DNA from: Candidatus Blautia stercorigallinarum
GTDB taxonomy: Bacteria > Bacillota > Clostridia > Lachnospirales > Lachnospiraceae
DNA length: 33,312 nucleotides
Direction: 5' to 3'
Assembly (NCBI GenBank): GCA_019112785.1
Contig: DXIQ01000088.1
Coordinates: 1 to 33,312, forward strand
Each line of letters starts with the position of its first letter. The stretch's first letter is position 1. This document shows, piece after piece, positions 24,387 through 32,795 of the stretch. The notes below the pieces were generated by a model. That model did no database searches. It was not told the origin of the DNA and was given only the letters and a program-made list of their open reading frames with translations. The translations under genes were made by a program, and so were the position numbers.

Positions 24387-26504
24387 ATGAATTACGAAAA
24401 TCTTAATGACGCAAGGAAAATTCAGGAATATGTGACTAATATGAGGCCCACTTTTAATAAACGTGCAGTCTTCAGTGATGAGACGGAAAATTACAGAACC
24501 CCGGCGGAACCGGAAGCGGGAGATACTGTAAATATCCGTATCCGCACGAAGAAAAATAATGTGGACTTTGTTTTTTTAGTATATGATGATGTGAGACAGC
24601 CTATGAAGTGGATGGAGTCCAAAGATGGTTTTGACTATTACGGAACAGATGTAAAACTGGGAAGTGAGACCATCCGCTATTATTTTGAGATTATTTCCGG
24701 AAAGATCCACTGCTATTATAATCAGATAGGCGTTACCAGGGAAATCGATGAGCATTACTGCTTCGGGATTGTTCCGGGATTTAAAACACCGGACTGGGCC
24801 AAAGGCGCGGTTATGTATCAGATCTTTGTGGACAGATTCTGTAACGGAGATCCTTCCAATGACGTGGTCACAGGGGAATATACCTATATTGATGAGCATG
24901 TGAAAAAAGTAGATGACTGGAACCGTCCCCCACAGGCCATGGACGTCAGGGATTTCTATGGAGGGGATCTTCAGGGAGTTCTGGATAAACTGGATTATCT
25001 GAAGGATCTGGGAGTAGACGTGATCTATTTTAACCCTCTGTTTGTATCTCCTTCCAATCATAAGTACGACAGTCAGGACTATGATTATATCGATCCTCAT
25101 TATGGAAAGATTGTAAAAGATGGAGGAGAGGTCCTGGCGGAAGGGGATAAAGATAACGCCCATGCTACAAAATATATTGAGAGAGTTACAGATAAGGTGA
25201 ATCTGGAAGCCAGCAATGCTTTCTTTGTCACTCTTGTAGAAGAAATCCATAAAAGAGGAATGAAAGTGATCCTGGACGGTGTATTCAATCACTGCGGTTC
25301 TTTTAATAAATGGCTGGACCGGGAACAAATCTATGAGAATCAGACCGGGTATGAGAAGGGCGCCTATATATCTCAGGACAGCCCTTACCGGACCTTTTTC
25401 CGCTTTCACAATGAGTACAGCTGGCCATATAATCAGTTCTATGATGGCTGGTGGGGCCATGATACCCTGCCGAAACTGAATTATGAGGAATCCCCAAGGC
25501 TCTATGACTATATTATGAGTATTGCCAGAAAATGGGTGTCACCCCCTTATAATGTGGATGGCTGGCGCCTTGACGTGGCGGCGGATCTGGGACACAGCAA
25601 CGAATACAATCATCAGTTCTGGAGAGAGTTCCGGAAAAATGTGAAAGAAGCCAATCCCGATGCGCTGATCCTTGCAGAGCACTACGGGGAGGCAAAATCC
25701 TGGCTGGAAGGAGACCAGTGGGATACGGTGATGAATTATGATGCTTTTATGGAGCCTGTGACCTGGTTCCTTACGGGAATGGAAAAACACAGCGATGAAT
25801 TTAACGAGGGTATGCTGGGAAACAGCGACTGTTTTATCGGTTCTATGAAGTATCATATGTCCAGCTTTTACGCTCCGTCTCTGATGACTGCTATGAATGA
25901 GCTGTCTAACCACGACCATTCCCGTTTCCTTACCAGGACCAATCATAAGGTAGGCAGGGTAGAAAATCTGGGTAGCGAAGCGGCTGAACAGGGCATTAAT
26001 AAAGCTGTATTCCGGGAAGCAGTAGTGATCCAGATGACCTGGCCGGGAGCACCGACTATCTACTATGGAGACGAAGCAGGACTCTGCGGCTTCACAGATC
26101 CGGATAACAGAAGGACTTACCCCTGGGGGAGAGAGGATCAGGAGCTGATCAATTTCCATAAGGATATTATCAGGATCCATAAAGAAAATTATGAGCTGCT
26201 GAGAGGCTCTGTAAAGTTCCTGGCTAACGATTACCAGCAGATCAGCTATGGCAGATTTACAGACAAAGAGAAGACTGTGGTCACCATTAATAACAGTGAT
26301 GAAACGAAAATGGTAGAGCTTTCCGTATGGGAGCTGGGAATCCCAAGATCCAGAACCTGTAAATTCAAACAGCTTATGGTAACGGGAGATTTCGGCTACA
26401 GTCTGGTAAAGAAGATCCACGAGTGCAAGGCAGGAGTGATCCATCTGGAAGTGCCTTCCCATGGAGCCATCATTGTAAAGTGTGTGCTGGACCAGGAAAA
26501 ATAG
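24387..26504 (+). CDS. Cytoplasmic GH13 amylase/neopullulanase-like enzyme with CBM34-like N-domain
   Basis: 705 residues, no signal peptide, so it acts in the cytoplasm. Residues ~1-125 form a beta-rich N-domain of CBM34 type ('DTVNIRIRTKKNNVDFVFLV', 'GSETIRYYFEI'). The GH13 barrel starts 'WAKGAVMYQIFVDRFCNGD', typical of neopullulanase/maltogenic amylase/cyclomaltodextrinase. Catalytic residues are Asp396 ('GWRLDVAADLG'), Glu431 ('ILAEHYGEA') and Asp510 ('NELSNHDHSR'). These enzymes cut alpha-1,4 (and some alpha-1,6) bonds in imported maltodextrins, which would complement the alpha-glucosidase at 3917. Exact specificity cannot be read. It has GGAGAGGA upstream, its own promoter, and a terminator after it, so it is a single-gene unit. 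Confidence 0.92.
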   Translation: MNYENLNDARKIQEYVTNMRPTFNKRAVFSDETENYRTPAEPEAGDTVNIRIRTKKNNVDFVFLVYDDVRQPMKWMESKDGFDYYGTDVKLGSETIRYYFEIISGKIHCYYNQIGVTREIDEHYCFGIVPGFKTPDWAKGAVMYQIFVDRFCNGDPSNDVVTGEYTYIDEHVKKVDDWNRPPQAMDVRDFYGGDLQGVLDKLDYLKDLGVDVIYFNPLFVSPSNHKYDSQDYDYIDPHYGKIVKDGGEVLAEGDKDNAHATKYIERVTDKVNLEASNAFFVTLVEEIHKRGMKVILDGVFNHCGSFNKWLDREQIYENQTGYEKGAYISQDSPYRTFFRFHNEYSWPYNQFYDGWWGHDTLPKLNYEESPRLYDYIMSIARKWVSPPYNVDGWRLDVAADLGHSNEYNHQFWREFRKNVKEANPDALILAEHYGEAKSWLEGDQWDTVMNYDAFMEPVTWFLTGMEKHSDEFNEGMLGNSDCFIGSMKYHMSSFYAPSLMTAMNELSNHDHSRFLTRTNHKVGRVENLGSEAAEQGINKAVFREAVVIQMTWPGAPTIYYGDEAGLCGFTDPDNRRTYPWGREDQELINFHKDIIRIHKENYELLRGSVKFLANDYQQISYGRFTDKEKTVVTINNSDETKMVELSVWELGIPRSRTCKFKQLMVTGDFGYSLVKKIHECKAGVIHLEVPSHGAIIVKCVLDQEK

Positions 26505-26524
26505 AAAATCACAGAATTAAATAA

Positions 26525-26575
26525 GGGGACTGTCCCATTGATCGAAACCGGAAAAACTTAATGGGACAGTTTCCA
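26525..26575 (+). terminator. Terminator after the GH13 gene
   Basis: ACTGTCCCATT (26529-26539) pairs perfectly with AATGGGACAGT (26560-26570), extended by GGGG/TTCC. Only a short T-run follows, so its strength is uncertain. Confidence 0.75.
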
Positions 26576-26624
26576 ATGACCATTGTAAAAACAATTTTTC
26601 TATGGAAATACAAGGTAAAAATAC

Positions 26625-26652
26625 TTGCAATTTCCTATGGGTATGCTATAAT
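26625..26652 (+). promoter_or_regulatory. Promoter of the tRNA-Tyr/tRNA-Leu unit
   Basis: TTGCAA (26625-26630), a 16-base spacer and TATAAT (26647-26652), with TGC directly before the -10 (extended -10). tRNA-Tyr begins 27 bases after the -10. Confidence 0.8.
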
Positions 26653-26678
26653 TTTTAACTGTGAGAACTAAAAAATAT

Positions 26679-26760
26679 GGGCGATTTCCCGAGTGGCCAA
26701 AGGGGACAGACTGTAAATCTGCTGGCAAAGCCTTCGGTGGTTCGAATCCACCATCGCCCA
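26679..26760 (+). tRNA. tRNA-Tyr (anticodon GTA)
   Basis: 82 bases. The acceptor arms GGGCGAT and ATCGCCC close the cloverleaf, with A as discriminator. The anticodon stem-loop is CAGACTGTAAATCTG, giving GTA. A long variable arm (type II) and a T-arm with GGTTCGAATCC follow. CCA is not encoded (the next bases are CTG), so the Cca enzyme must add it. Confidence 0.97.
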
Positions 26761-26830
26761 CTGTACCAGTAAGTTAAAAGGGACAGTGTTCAGCATGTAT
26801 GCCCTTTGCAGTAAACTGAAAGTACAAAAT

Positions 26831-26917
26831 GCCGCAGTGGCGGAACTGGCAGACGCACAGGACTTAAAATCCTGCGGGACTTATACTCCCGTACCGGTTC
26901 GATTCCGGTCTGCGGCA
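26831..26917 (+). tRNA. tRNA-Leu (anticodon TAA)
   Basis: 87 bases. Acceptor arms GCCGCAG and CTGCGGC, discriminator A. The anticodon stem-loop CAGGACTTAAAATCCTG gives TAA (reads UUA/UUG). The long variable arm CGGGACTTATACTCCCG marks a class II tRNA, and the T-arm is CCGGTTCGATTCCGG. No encoded CCA. It lies 70 bases after tRNA-Tyr and probably shares its transcript; no clear terminator follows. Confidence 0.97.
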
Positions 26918-27230
26918 GTTTTGTGATAGGTTTAAAATCCTTATAAATGTAAAAAAAGACCATTGCTTGAGAGGAATATATCTGCAGATGAAGTTCATCA
27001 GACAACAGATCTGCGAGTAAAGGTATTGAATAACAGAGAGTAAATATTGTATAATGCCCACGAGCATTACCACCTTTGATTTAATTGAAGTTTGATCACG
27101 GACATTATATCAGAAAGGGCGGTCAATGCTTTTTTTATTGAAGATTTTCCTTAAGAACAATGGTTTTATTATATTTATCACAAAAAAAGGGAGTTTTAAT
27201 ACTGCCTAAGATAAGGAGAGGAAGGGAAAG
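26918..27230. other. 313-base intergenic region between tRNA-Leu and the surface cluster
   Basis: A+T-rich, with no credible coding frame. It contains one promoter candidate (27026-27055), a small hairpin TAATGC/GCATTA on that -10 (27052-27069), and a weak GCAGAT/ATCTGC pairing upstream. The last 100 bases are T- and A-rich and could be a long leader. AGGAGAGGAAGGG just before 27231 is the ribosome site. Confidence 0.6.
27026..27055 (+). promoter_or_regulatory. Probable promoter of the surface cluster
   Basis: TTGAAT (27026-27031), an 18-base spacer and a consensus TATAAT (27050-27055). It lies 175 bases before the first gene, implying a long 5' leader. It is the best match in the gap. Confidence 0.5.
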
Positions 27231-28631
27231 ATGAGAAAAAATGTAATGAAGAACTTTATGATCTGCAGTACTGCAGCAGTAGCAATTGGCCTCATATGGT
27301 GCTGTGCTGACGAGGTAAAAGCGGAAGGTACAGAAGCATCTGAAAATGTTGTTGTCCAGGATGACGCCGGCATATGGTGTGTGAAAAACGGCGACCAGGT
27401 AAATACTAGCTATACAGGATTGGCTCAGAATGAGAATGGCTGGTGGTATATCCGGGATGGTTATCTGGACTGGGGTTATACAGGAGTGGCCCAGAATGAA
27501 TACGGCTGGTGGTATATCAATCACGGAGCCCTGGACTGGACCTATACCGGTCTGGCCGAGAATGAGTATGGCTGGTGGTATATCCGGGACGGAGCGGTGG
27601 ATTGGAATTATACAGGAGTCGCTCAGAATGAGTACGGCTGGTGGTATATCAGTAATGGTGCATTGGATTGGAATTATACAGGAGTCGCTCAGAATGAGTA
27701 CGGCTGGTGGTATATCAAGAATGGCGCGCTGGACTGGAGTTATACAGGAGTAGCCCAGAATGAGTACGGCTGGTGGTACGTTCGAAATGGAGCACTGGAT
27801 TGGAGCTATACAGGATTGGCTCAGAATGAGAATGGCTGGTGGTATATCAATAATGGTGCGTTAGATTGGAGTTATACGGGAGTAGCCCAGAATGAGTACG
27901 GTTGGTGGTACGTTCGAAACGGCGCACTGGATTGGAACTATACAGGTCTGGCCCAGAATGAGAATGGCTGGTGGTATATTAATCAAGGCGCATTGGATTG
28001 GAACTATACAGGCTTAGTAGAAAATGAGTACGGCTGGTGGTACGTTCGAAACGGCGCACTGGATTGGAGCTATACAGGATTGGCCGAGAAAGAAGATGGC
28101 CAATGGTATGTCCAGAACGGAGGACTTAACAGCAGTTATACCGGACTGGTAGAAGACGGCAACGGCTTTCATTATGTAGTAAACGGTAAGGTAAACTGGT
28201 CTGAATCTGATCCGGAAGAGGCTAAGCTTCGTGAATATACAGAACAAGTTTACTCGGAAGTAGGAAGAGATTTAAGAGCCTGCTTTAATTGGGTAGTAAA
28301 TAATATGTCTTATGAGCGTCATAATGGGCATATAACACCGCCGGCTGGTTATACAAGATGCCAGTGGTATTCTATGAAAGCATTTAGAGATCATAAAGGA
28401 AATTGCTACAGTTATGCAGGCGCATTTTATTATCTTGCAAAATACCTGGGATATGATGCGGAATATGTAGAAGGTCAGGTAACGAAACGAGGCGGAGGAT
28501 ATACACCTCACGGATGGGTAGAAATCGACGGAAAATATATCTGCGACCCAGAAGGACAGGCAGAGATCAGTCCATACTTAAACTTCTATATGATGCCAAA
28601 GGGAAATGCTTTGCTGACTTATTTACGTTGA
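27231..28631 (+). CDS. Secreted 22-residue-repeat protein with C-terminal transglutaminase-like domain
   Basis: 466 residues. Residues 1-32 are a signal peptide (basic start, hydrophobic core, 'DEVKAEG' near the cut). Residues 61-324 are twelve 22-residue repeats of the form YTGxAQNExGWWYIxxGALDW, related to the aromatic glucan/choline-binding-type cell-wall repeats. Residues ~333-466 resemble a transglutaminase-like cysteine-peptidase fold, with the triad candidates Cys392 ('KGNCYSYAGAFYYLAKYLGY'), His427 ('TPHGWVEIDG') and Asp439 ('YICDPEGQ'). It is probably held on the cell surface by the repeats and acts there as a peptidase or cross-linking enzyme, or binds peptides; the substrate is unknown. 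It heads the cluster; the MBOAT gene begins 13 bases after its stop. Confidence 0.88.
   Translation: MRKNVMKNFMICSTAAVAIGLIWCCADEVKAEGTEASENVVVQDDAGIWCVKNGDQVNTSYTGLAQNENGWWYIRDGYLDWGYTGVAQNEYGWWYINHGALDWTYTGLAENEYGWWYIRDGAVDWNYTGVAQNEYGWWYISNGALDWNYTGVAQNEYGWWYIKNGALDWSYTGVAQNEYGWWYVRNGALDWSYTGLAQNENGWWYINNGALDWSYTGVAQNEYGWWYVRNGALDWNYTGLAQNENGWWYINQGALDWNYTGLVENEYGWWYVRNGALDWSYTGLAEKEDGQWYVQNGGLNSSYTGLVEDGNGFHYVVNGKVNWSESDPEEAKLREYTEQVYSEVGRDLRACFNWVVNNMSYERHNGHITPPAGYTRCQWYSMKAFRDHKGNCYSYAGAFYYLAKYLGYDAEYVEGQVTKRGGGYTPHGWVEIDGKYICDPEGQAEISPYLNFYMMPKGNALLTYLR
27411..28202 (+). repeat. Tandem array of twelve 66-base coding repeats
   Basis: Twelve in-frame units of 66 bases (22 residues) start at the first 'YTG'. 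Units 2-10 are close copies and units 11-12 are degenerate. From unit 6 on, two versions alternate (NEYGWWYVRN and NENGWWYINN), giving a 132-base higher-order repeat. Confidence 0.95.
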
Positions 28632-28644
28632 GGTACATATAGAT

Positions 28645-30051
28645 ATGGTTTTTAGCTCAATGACGTTTTTATGCGTGTTTTTACCGATTGTTTTTCTGGT
28701 GAACTGCATTTTACCGTCTATTAAAATAAAAAACATCTTTCTGGTTTTTGCCAGTGTGCTGTTTTACGCATATGGGGAGCCGGTTTATGTTTTGCTGATG
28801 CTTGCAAGCACAGTGGCGAATTACATATTTGGAAGACTGATGGACAGGGATCAGGAAAGGTTCAGAAAAGGCGTGCTTGCGGCGGCTGTAATATGCAACC
28901 TTGCATTCCTGGGGATCTTTAAATATACAGATATGGTGATCAGTACAGGAAACTGGATTTTTCACACCTCGGTTCCAAAGTCAGGGATTGTTTTACCTAT
29001 AGGTATTTCCTTTTATACATTTCAGGCAATGTCCTATGTAATTGATGTATATCGCCGAGAGGTGGAGCCACAGAAAAAATATTTGAATGTAGTTTTATAT
29101 ATTTCTTTTTTTCCGCAGTTAATTGCAGGGCCTATTGTAAAGTATTATGACATCCAAAAGCAAATTGATACAAGAAAAGTGGAATATACGGAAGTTGCAA
29201 GAGGATTGCATAGATTTATTATAGGCCTGGGAAAAAAAGTCTTAATTTCAAATGTGATGGCTTTAGCTGCGGATGCTGTATTTAGCGCAGCACCGGCAGA
29301 ATTGAATATATGCAGCGCATGGATCGGCGCCTGTGCATACATGCTGCAGATCTATTATGATTTCAGCGGATATAGTGATATGGCTATAGGGTTAGGCCAT
29401 ATGTTTGGATTCCATTTTCAGGAAAACTTTAATTATCCATATATATCTGCCAGCGTGACGGAATTTTGGCGCAGATGGCATATTTCTCTGTCCTCATGGT
29501 TTAAGGAATACCTGTATATTCCCCTTGGCGGAAACCGCAAGGGAATGTTTCGGACCTGCCTGAACAAAATCATCGTGTTTTTTTGTACAGGATTATGGCA
29601 TGGGGCAAACTGGACCTTTGTGATTTGGGGACTTTTTCATGGGCTGTTTTTACTTCTGGAACTGGTTCTGCCTTTAAAGAAATTGCCCCAGGTTTTCAGG
29701 CATGTTTATACTCTTTTAGTAGTATGTATAGGGTTTGTGATATTCCGCGCAGATACCATAACCCAGGGATTGCAGATCATCGGTCAGATGTTTTGCGGTT
29801 GGGATTTTGGATCAGCAAAGATGATATTTACACTGGAACAGCTGACCCCAATGTTTATTTTCATGTTCATCATTGCGATTGCCGGAAGTACTCCCTGGGT
29901 AGAAAAGGTACAGCGGCATTGGAGCAGAGGATCTTCGATAGGCGCCGTTCTTCAGCCGGCAAGTTATGTTTTTACTGTGATACTATTATTCTTATGTATG
30001 TTGTCTCTTGCCAGTGGCACATATAATCCGTTTATTTATTTTAGATTCTGA
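28645..30051 (+). CDS. MBOAT-family membrane O-acyltransferase (AlgI/DltB-like)
   Basis: 468 residues with about ten to eleven hydrophobic spans. The family core is 'FWRRWHISLSSWFKEYLYIP' followed by 'LGGNRKG', then 'GLWHGANWTFVIWGLFHG' with the conserved His319. 'GISFYTFQAMSYVIDVYRRE' and 'YDFSGYSDMAIGLGHMFGFH' are also typical. AlgI-type enzymes pass acyl groups across the membrane to an extracellular partner that modifies a polymer. The next gene, a DHHW/AlgX-like protein, is the usual partner, so O-acetylation of a surface glycan or teichoic polymer is the likely job. GAGGT overlapping the previous stop codon is the ribosome site. A DltB role is unlikely because dltA, dltC and dltD are absent. 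Confidence 0.94.
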   Translation: MVFSSMTFLCVFLPIVFLVNCILPSIKIKNIFLVFASVLFYAYGEPVYVLLMLASTVANYIFGRLMDRDQERFRKGVLAAAVICNLAFLGIFKYTDMVISTGNWIFHTSVPKSGIVLPIGISFYTFQAMSYVIDVYRREVEPQKKYLNVVLYISFFPQLIAGPIVKYYDIQKQIDTRKVEYTEVARGLHRFIIGLGKKVLISNVMALAADAVFSAAPAELNICSAWIGACAYMLQIYYDFSGYSDMAIGLGHMFGFHFQENFNYPYISASVTEFWRRWHISLSSWFKEYLYIPLGGNRKGMFRTCLNKIIVFFCTGLWHGANWTFVIWGLFHGLFLLLELVLPLKKLPQVFRHVYTLLVVCIGFVIFRADTITQGLQIIGQMFCGWDFGSAKMIFTLEQLTPMFIFMFIIAIAGSTPWVEKVQRHWSRGSSIGAVLQPASYVFTVILLFLCMLSLASGTYNPFIYFRF

Positions 30052-30092
30052 CGAAAGAAAGATTTATATGGCTGATGTGAAAGAGGTGTTAC

Positions 30093-31490
30093 ATGAAGAA
30101 AAGTTATATAGCATATATTGCACTAATTATCATAGCGTTGATGGTCCCCTTTGTCGGAATGAGTTTTTGGATGACCACAAAGACGACAGAGAATAAAGAA
30201 TTAAGCCAGTGGCCGCAGCTGATAGAAGATGGGAAGTTTAATACAGACTATCTTGAAGAAGCGGGAACTTATTTTGAAGAACATATGGCTTTTCGTTTGC
30301 AGATGCTGACTGCGAACTCTGCTATATGGGGAAAAATATTCCACACCAGTACAACAGATCAGGTGATCGTCGGAAAAGACGACTGGCTATATTACGGAGG
30401 CACAGTTAACGATTATACGGGAAGAGATTTACTGTCTGACAGAGAATTATACGATGTAGTGTATAATCTATCCTTAGTGCAGGATTTTGTGGAGAAAAAC
30501 GGTTCTCAGTTTTTACTGGCGGTGGTACCGAATAAGAATACTCTGTATGGCGACAATATGCCATATTATTACCAAAAGGGGACGGATAGTAATCTTGATA
30601 GATTAAATAAACTGCTGGAACAAAATAATATCCATTTTATTGATCTGAAAAAAGCATTCCAGAATGAAGAAGAGGTTTTGTATTTCAAGAGAGACAGCCA
30701 TTGGAATAATAAAGGCGCAGTCCTGGCATACAACGAGATGCTGGATACTCTCGGGAAAGAGCATGAGACCTATTTAAATGTGCCATATGAGGTCCGCGCA
30801 GATCATACAGGTGATATTGATGAGATCTTGTATCCCCTGGCTGCTGAAAAAGAAGAAGATTTTTATTATGATAAAGACTGGAAGTATCAGTATGTAAATG
30901 ATGTTGTGGATAACATGGATGCCTGGATTGAAACAGTCAACCCAGAAAAGGAAGGATCCTTTTTAATGTATCGGGATTCTTTTGGAGAAAGCATTTTGCC
31001 ATTTTTGGCAGAGGAATATGGAAATGCATATTTTTCCAGATTAGTGCCATATAATCTGGGAAATGTTATCGAATATCATCCGGATACAGTGATCATAGAA
31101 AGGGTAGAACGAAAAATAGCCGCGTTTGCTACAGAGATTCCTATTATGGAAGCACCGGAGACGGATAATGTGGCGGCTGTTGAAAAGAAGACGAATTCAA
31201 CCATCGAATGCAAGAAAAGCGGCGGCTACCTGGAAATTAATGGCAGTATTGAACAGGAATTTGTGGAAGACAATACAGAAATCCTGGTCTGTGTAAGCGA
31301 TGGGGACCGGACGAGTATAAAAACCTATAAGCCGTTCTACACATTGACACAAGGCGGGAACGGAAATGGCTATTCCATGTATTTAAATTATGCAGAACTC
31401 CCATCTGATCAGTTACATATTAATGTGATCTGTAAAAATGGCGAAAATGCTGCAATTGTTGTATCAGAAGATATATCTTTAGAAAAATAG
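30093..31490 (+). CDS. DHHW-family (AlgX/AlgJ-like) O-acetylation protein
   Basis: 465 residues. One N-terminal membrane span (residues 5-27) anchors an extracellular domain. 'ENKELSQWPQL' and 'YFEEHMAFRLQML' are DHHW N-terminal motifs, and 'VGKDDWLYYGG' follows. The SGNH-like active site is visible: Asp201 and His203 in 'FKRDSHWNNKGA', and Ser296 in 'MYRDSFGES'. Residues ~360-465 form an extra C-terminal beta-rich part. AlgX/AlgJ proteins take acetyl groups from an MBOAT partner and put them on a polysaccharide; the preceding MBOAT supports that here. The polymer is unknown. The spacing of 41 bases and the shared direction suggest one operon. Confidence 0.88.
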   Translation: MKKSYIAYIALIIIALMVPFVGMSFWMTTKTTENKELSQWPQLIEDGKFNTDYLEEAGTYFEEHMAFRLQMLTANSAIWGKIFHTSTTDQVIVGKDDWLYYGGTVNDYTGRDLLSDRELYDVVYNLSLVQDFVEKNGSQFLLAVVPNKNTLYGDNMPYYYQKGTDSNLDRLNKLLEQNNIHFIDLKKAFQNEEEVLYFKRDSHWNNKGAVLAYNEMLDTLGKEHETYLNVPYEVRADHTGDIDEILYPLAAEKEEDFYYDKDWKYQYVNDVVDNMDAWIETVNPEKEGSFLMYRDSFGESILPFLAEEYGNAYFSRLVPYNLGNVIEYHPDTVIIERVERKIAAFATEIPIMEAPETDNVAAVEKKTNSTIECKKSGGYLEINGSIEQEFVEDNTEILVCVSDGDRTSIKTYKPFYTLTQGGNGNGYSMYLNYAELPSDQLHINVICKNGENAAIVVSEDISLEK

Positions 31491-31505
31491 GAAGGAAGTA
31501 ATCAG

Positions 31506-32612
31506 ATGAAAAAACAATTTACAAAGTTACTTGCTGTATTATTATGTATTGGCTTTGTTTTCAGCGGGTGCGAAAAAAAAGAAGAGGAGCCTGTAGCTGA
31601 GAAGGAGTCTCAGGCAGTAAAAGGATCAGAAGTAGAAAAAGAAGAATCACTTCAGGTTGTGGGTAACGAAAGCGCAGATGCCTGCCATGTACTTATGACA
31701 AACTCAACAGGGAAAAATATTACAGGCTTGTCTGTGAAACGATCAGATGAGACAGAGTATCCTGCAAATATGATGAAATCAGGACAAAAAATAGAGAATA
31801 ATGAAAAATTTGATTTCTATTATACGGTAAAAGAAGAAGATAATACTGCTGAGAATAACAATGAAGAACAGAAGTCAGAGCTGGCGGATGCACTTGTTAA
31901 TCTGACATATACTTTACAGGTAACTTTTGAGGATAAAACAGTTGCTGAGCTCTCTTCCTTTGCCATAGAAGATATGGAAGAGGCTTCTCTGTGTTTTGAA
32001 GATGATGTATATTTTTTGAAGTATACCAGCATTTCTGAAAAAACAGAAGTTACAACCAAAGAAATGGAATTAATGGTAAAAGCAGATAATGAAAAGGCAG
32101 AAGCAGTGGTAAAACAGATAGATGCTATCGGCGAGGTGACTTTAGAGTCAGAATCTAACTTACAGAGTATCAGAGCAGCATACGATGCGCTGTCTGACGC
32201 ACAGAAAGCAAAAGTAACAAACTTAAATAAATTAACAGATGCAGAAAAGAAACTGGCAGAATTGAAACAGGGGGCTTCGGCACAAACACAAGAAGCGGCA
32301 ACAGATAATACAACGACAGAACAATCTTCAGATACAAATAATGCTAATGTTTCTGCTGCACCGGAAACACCTGCAGTAGAAGAAGCACCTGCGGTAGAAG
32401 AAGCGCCTGCGGTAGAAGAGGCGCCTGCAGCAGAAGAAGCACCCGCAGTAGAAGAGGCACCTGCAACAGAAGAAGCTCCTGCAGTGGAAGAGGCACCTGC
32501 AGCACCAGAACAGTCAACAGATGGTTGTTTGGGTGATGTGGAAATAAACCAGCCCTCAGCTCCGGAACAGTCAACGGAGGGCTGTCTGGGAGACGTAGAG
32601 ATCAATCAATAG
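31506..32612 (+). CDS. Surface lipoprotein with PAVEEA repeats and duplicated C-terminal peptide
   Basis: 368 residues. The signal 'KLLAVLLCIGFVFSGC' gives a lipobox with lipidation at Cys22. Residues ~55-180 are a beta-type domain ('CHVLMTNSTGKNITGLSVKR') of a kind seen in Lachnospiraceae lipoproteins. Residues ~195-255 are helical ('AYDALSDAQKAKVTNLNKLT'). Residues 289-330 are seven PAVEEA-type hexamers, probably an extended spacer. The protein ends in two copies of the 17-residue APEQST(D/E)GCLGDVEINQ, each with one Cys, and the second copy ends at the stop codon. The function is not recognised. Its place after the MBOAT/DHHW pair and a secreted transglutaminase-like protein suggests a partner or target of that machinery; this is inference only. 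Confidence 0.85.
   Translation: MKKQFTKLLAVLLCIGFVFSGCEKKEEEPVAEKESQAVKGSEVEKEESLQVVGNESADACHVLMTNSTGKNITGLSVKRSDETEYPANMMKSGQKIENNEKFDFYYTVKEEDNTAENNNEEQKSELADALVNLTYTLQVTFEDKTVAELSSFAIEDMEEASLCFEDDVYFLKYTSISEKTEVTTKEMELMVKADNEKAEAVVKQIDAIGEVTLESESNLQSIRAAYDALSDAQKAKVTNLNKLTDAEKKLAELKQGASAQTQEAATDNTTTEQSSDTNNANVSAAPETPAVEEAPAVEEAPAVEEAPAAEEAPAVEEAPATEEAPAVEEAPAAPEQSTDGCLGDVEINQPSAPEQSTEGCLGDVEINQ
32370..32495 (+). repeat. Seven 18-base PAVEEA coding repeats
   Basis: Residues 289-330 of the lipoprotein: PAVEEA with variants PAAEEA and PATEEA. Third-base differences show moderate age. It forms a negatively charged, Pro-rich spacer. Confidence 0.9.
32502..32609 (+). repeat. Duplicated 17-codon C-terminal peptide
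   Basis: Copy 1 is 32502-32552 and copy 2 is 32559-32609, joined by Pro-Ser. The peptides differ only by Asp/Glu, but 13 of 17 codons differ. The stop codon follows copy 2 directly. Confidence 0.95.
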
Positions 32613-32621
32613 GACAAACAG

Positions 32622-32666
32622 AAATGGCATCCTTAACCTTGAGGGGTATAGGGTGCCGTTTTCATT
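32622..32666 (+). terminator. Probable terminator of the surface cluster
   Basis: AAATGGCATCC (32622-32632) pairs with GGGTGCC (32651-32657), with one G-U pair, and with the TTTT after it. An ACC/GGT pairing lies inside. It closes the operon before degV. Confidence 0.65.
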
Positions 32667-32795
32667 TCTATATCTTTCTTCTCCTTTTTGTGACAGTTCA
32701 GGTTTTCTGTATTGTTTTTATAGGTATAAAGTGTTACAATTGTGACATTTACTATAGATAGTAACCGATAAAAGTAAGACAAGGACGGATGAAAA

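Noticed and set aside
27411..28202. Regular 66-base repeats as a possible CRISPR array
   Set aside because: There are no unique spacers; the units are contiguous, in frame, and encode a conserved 22-residue motif.
31820..32605. A 261-codon minus-strand frame rich in Ala, Ser and Gly
   Set aside because: It is the reverse of the PAVEEA repeats and acidic lipoprotein sequence; low complexity only.
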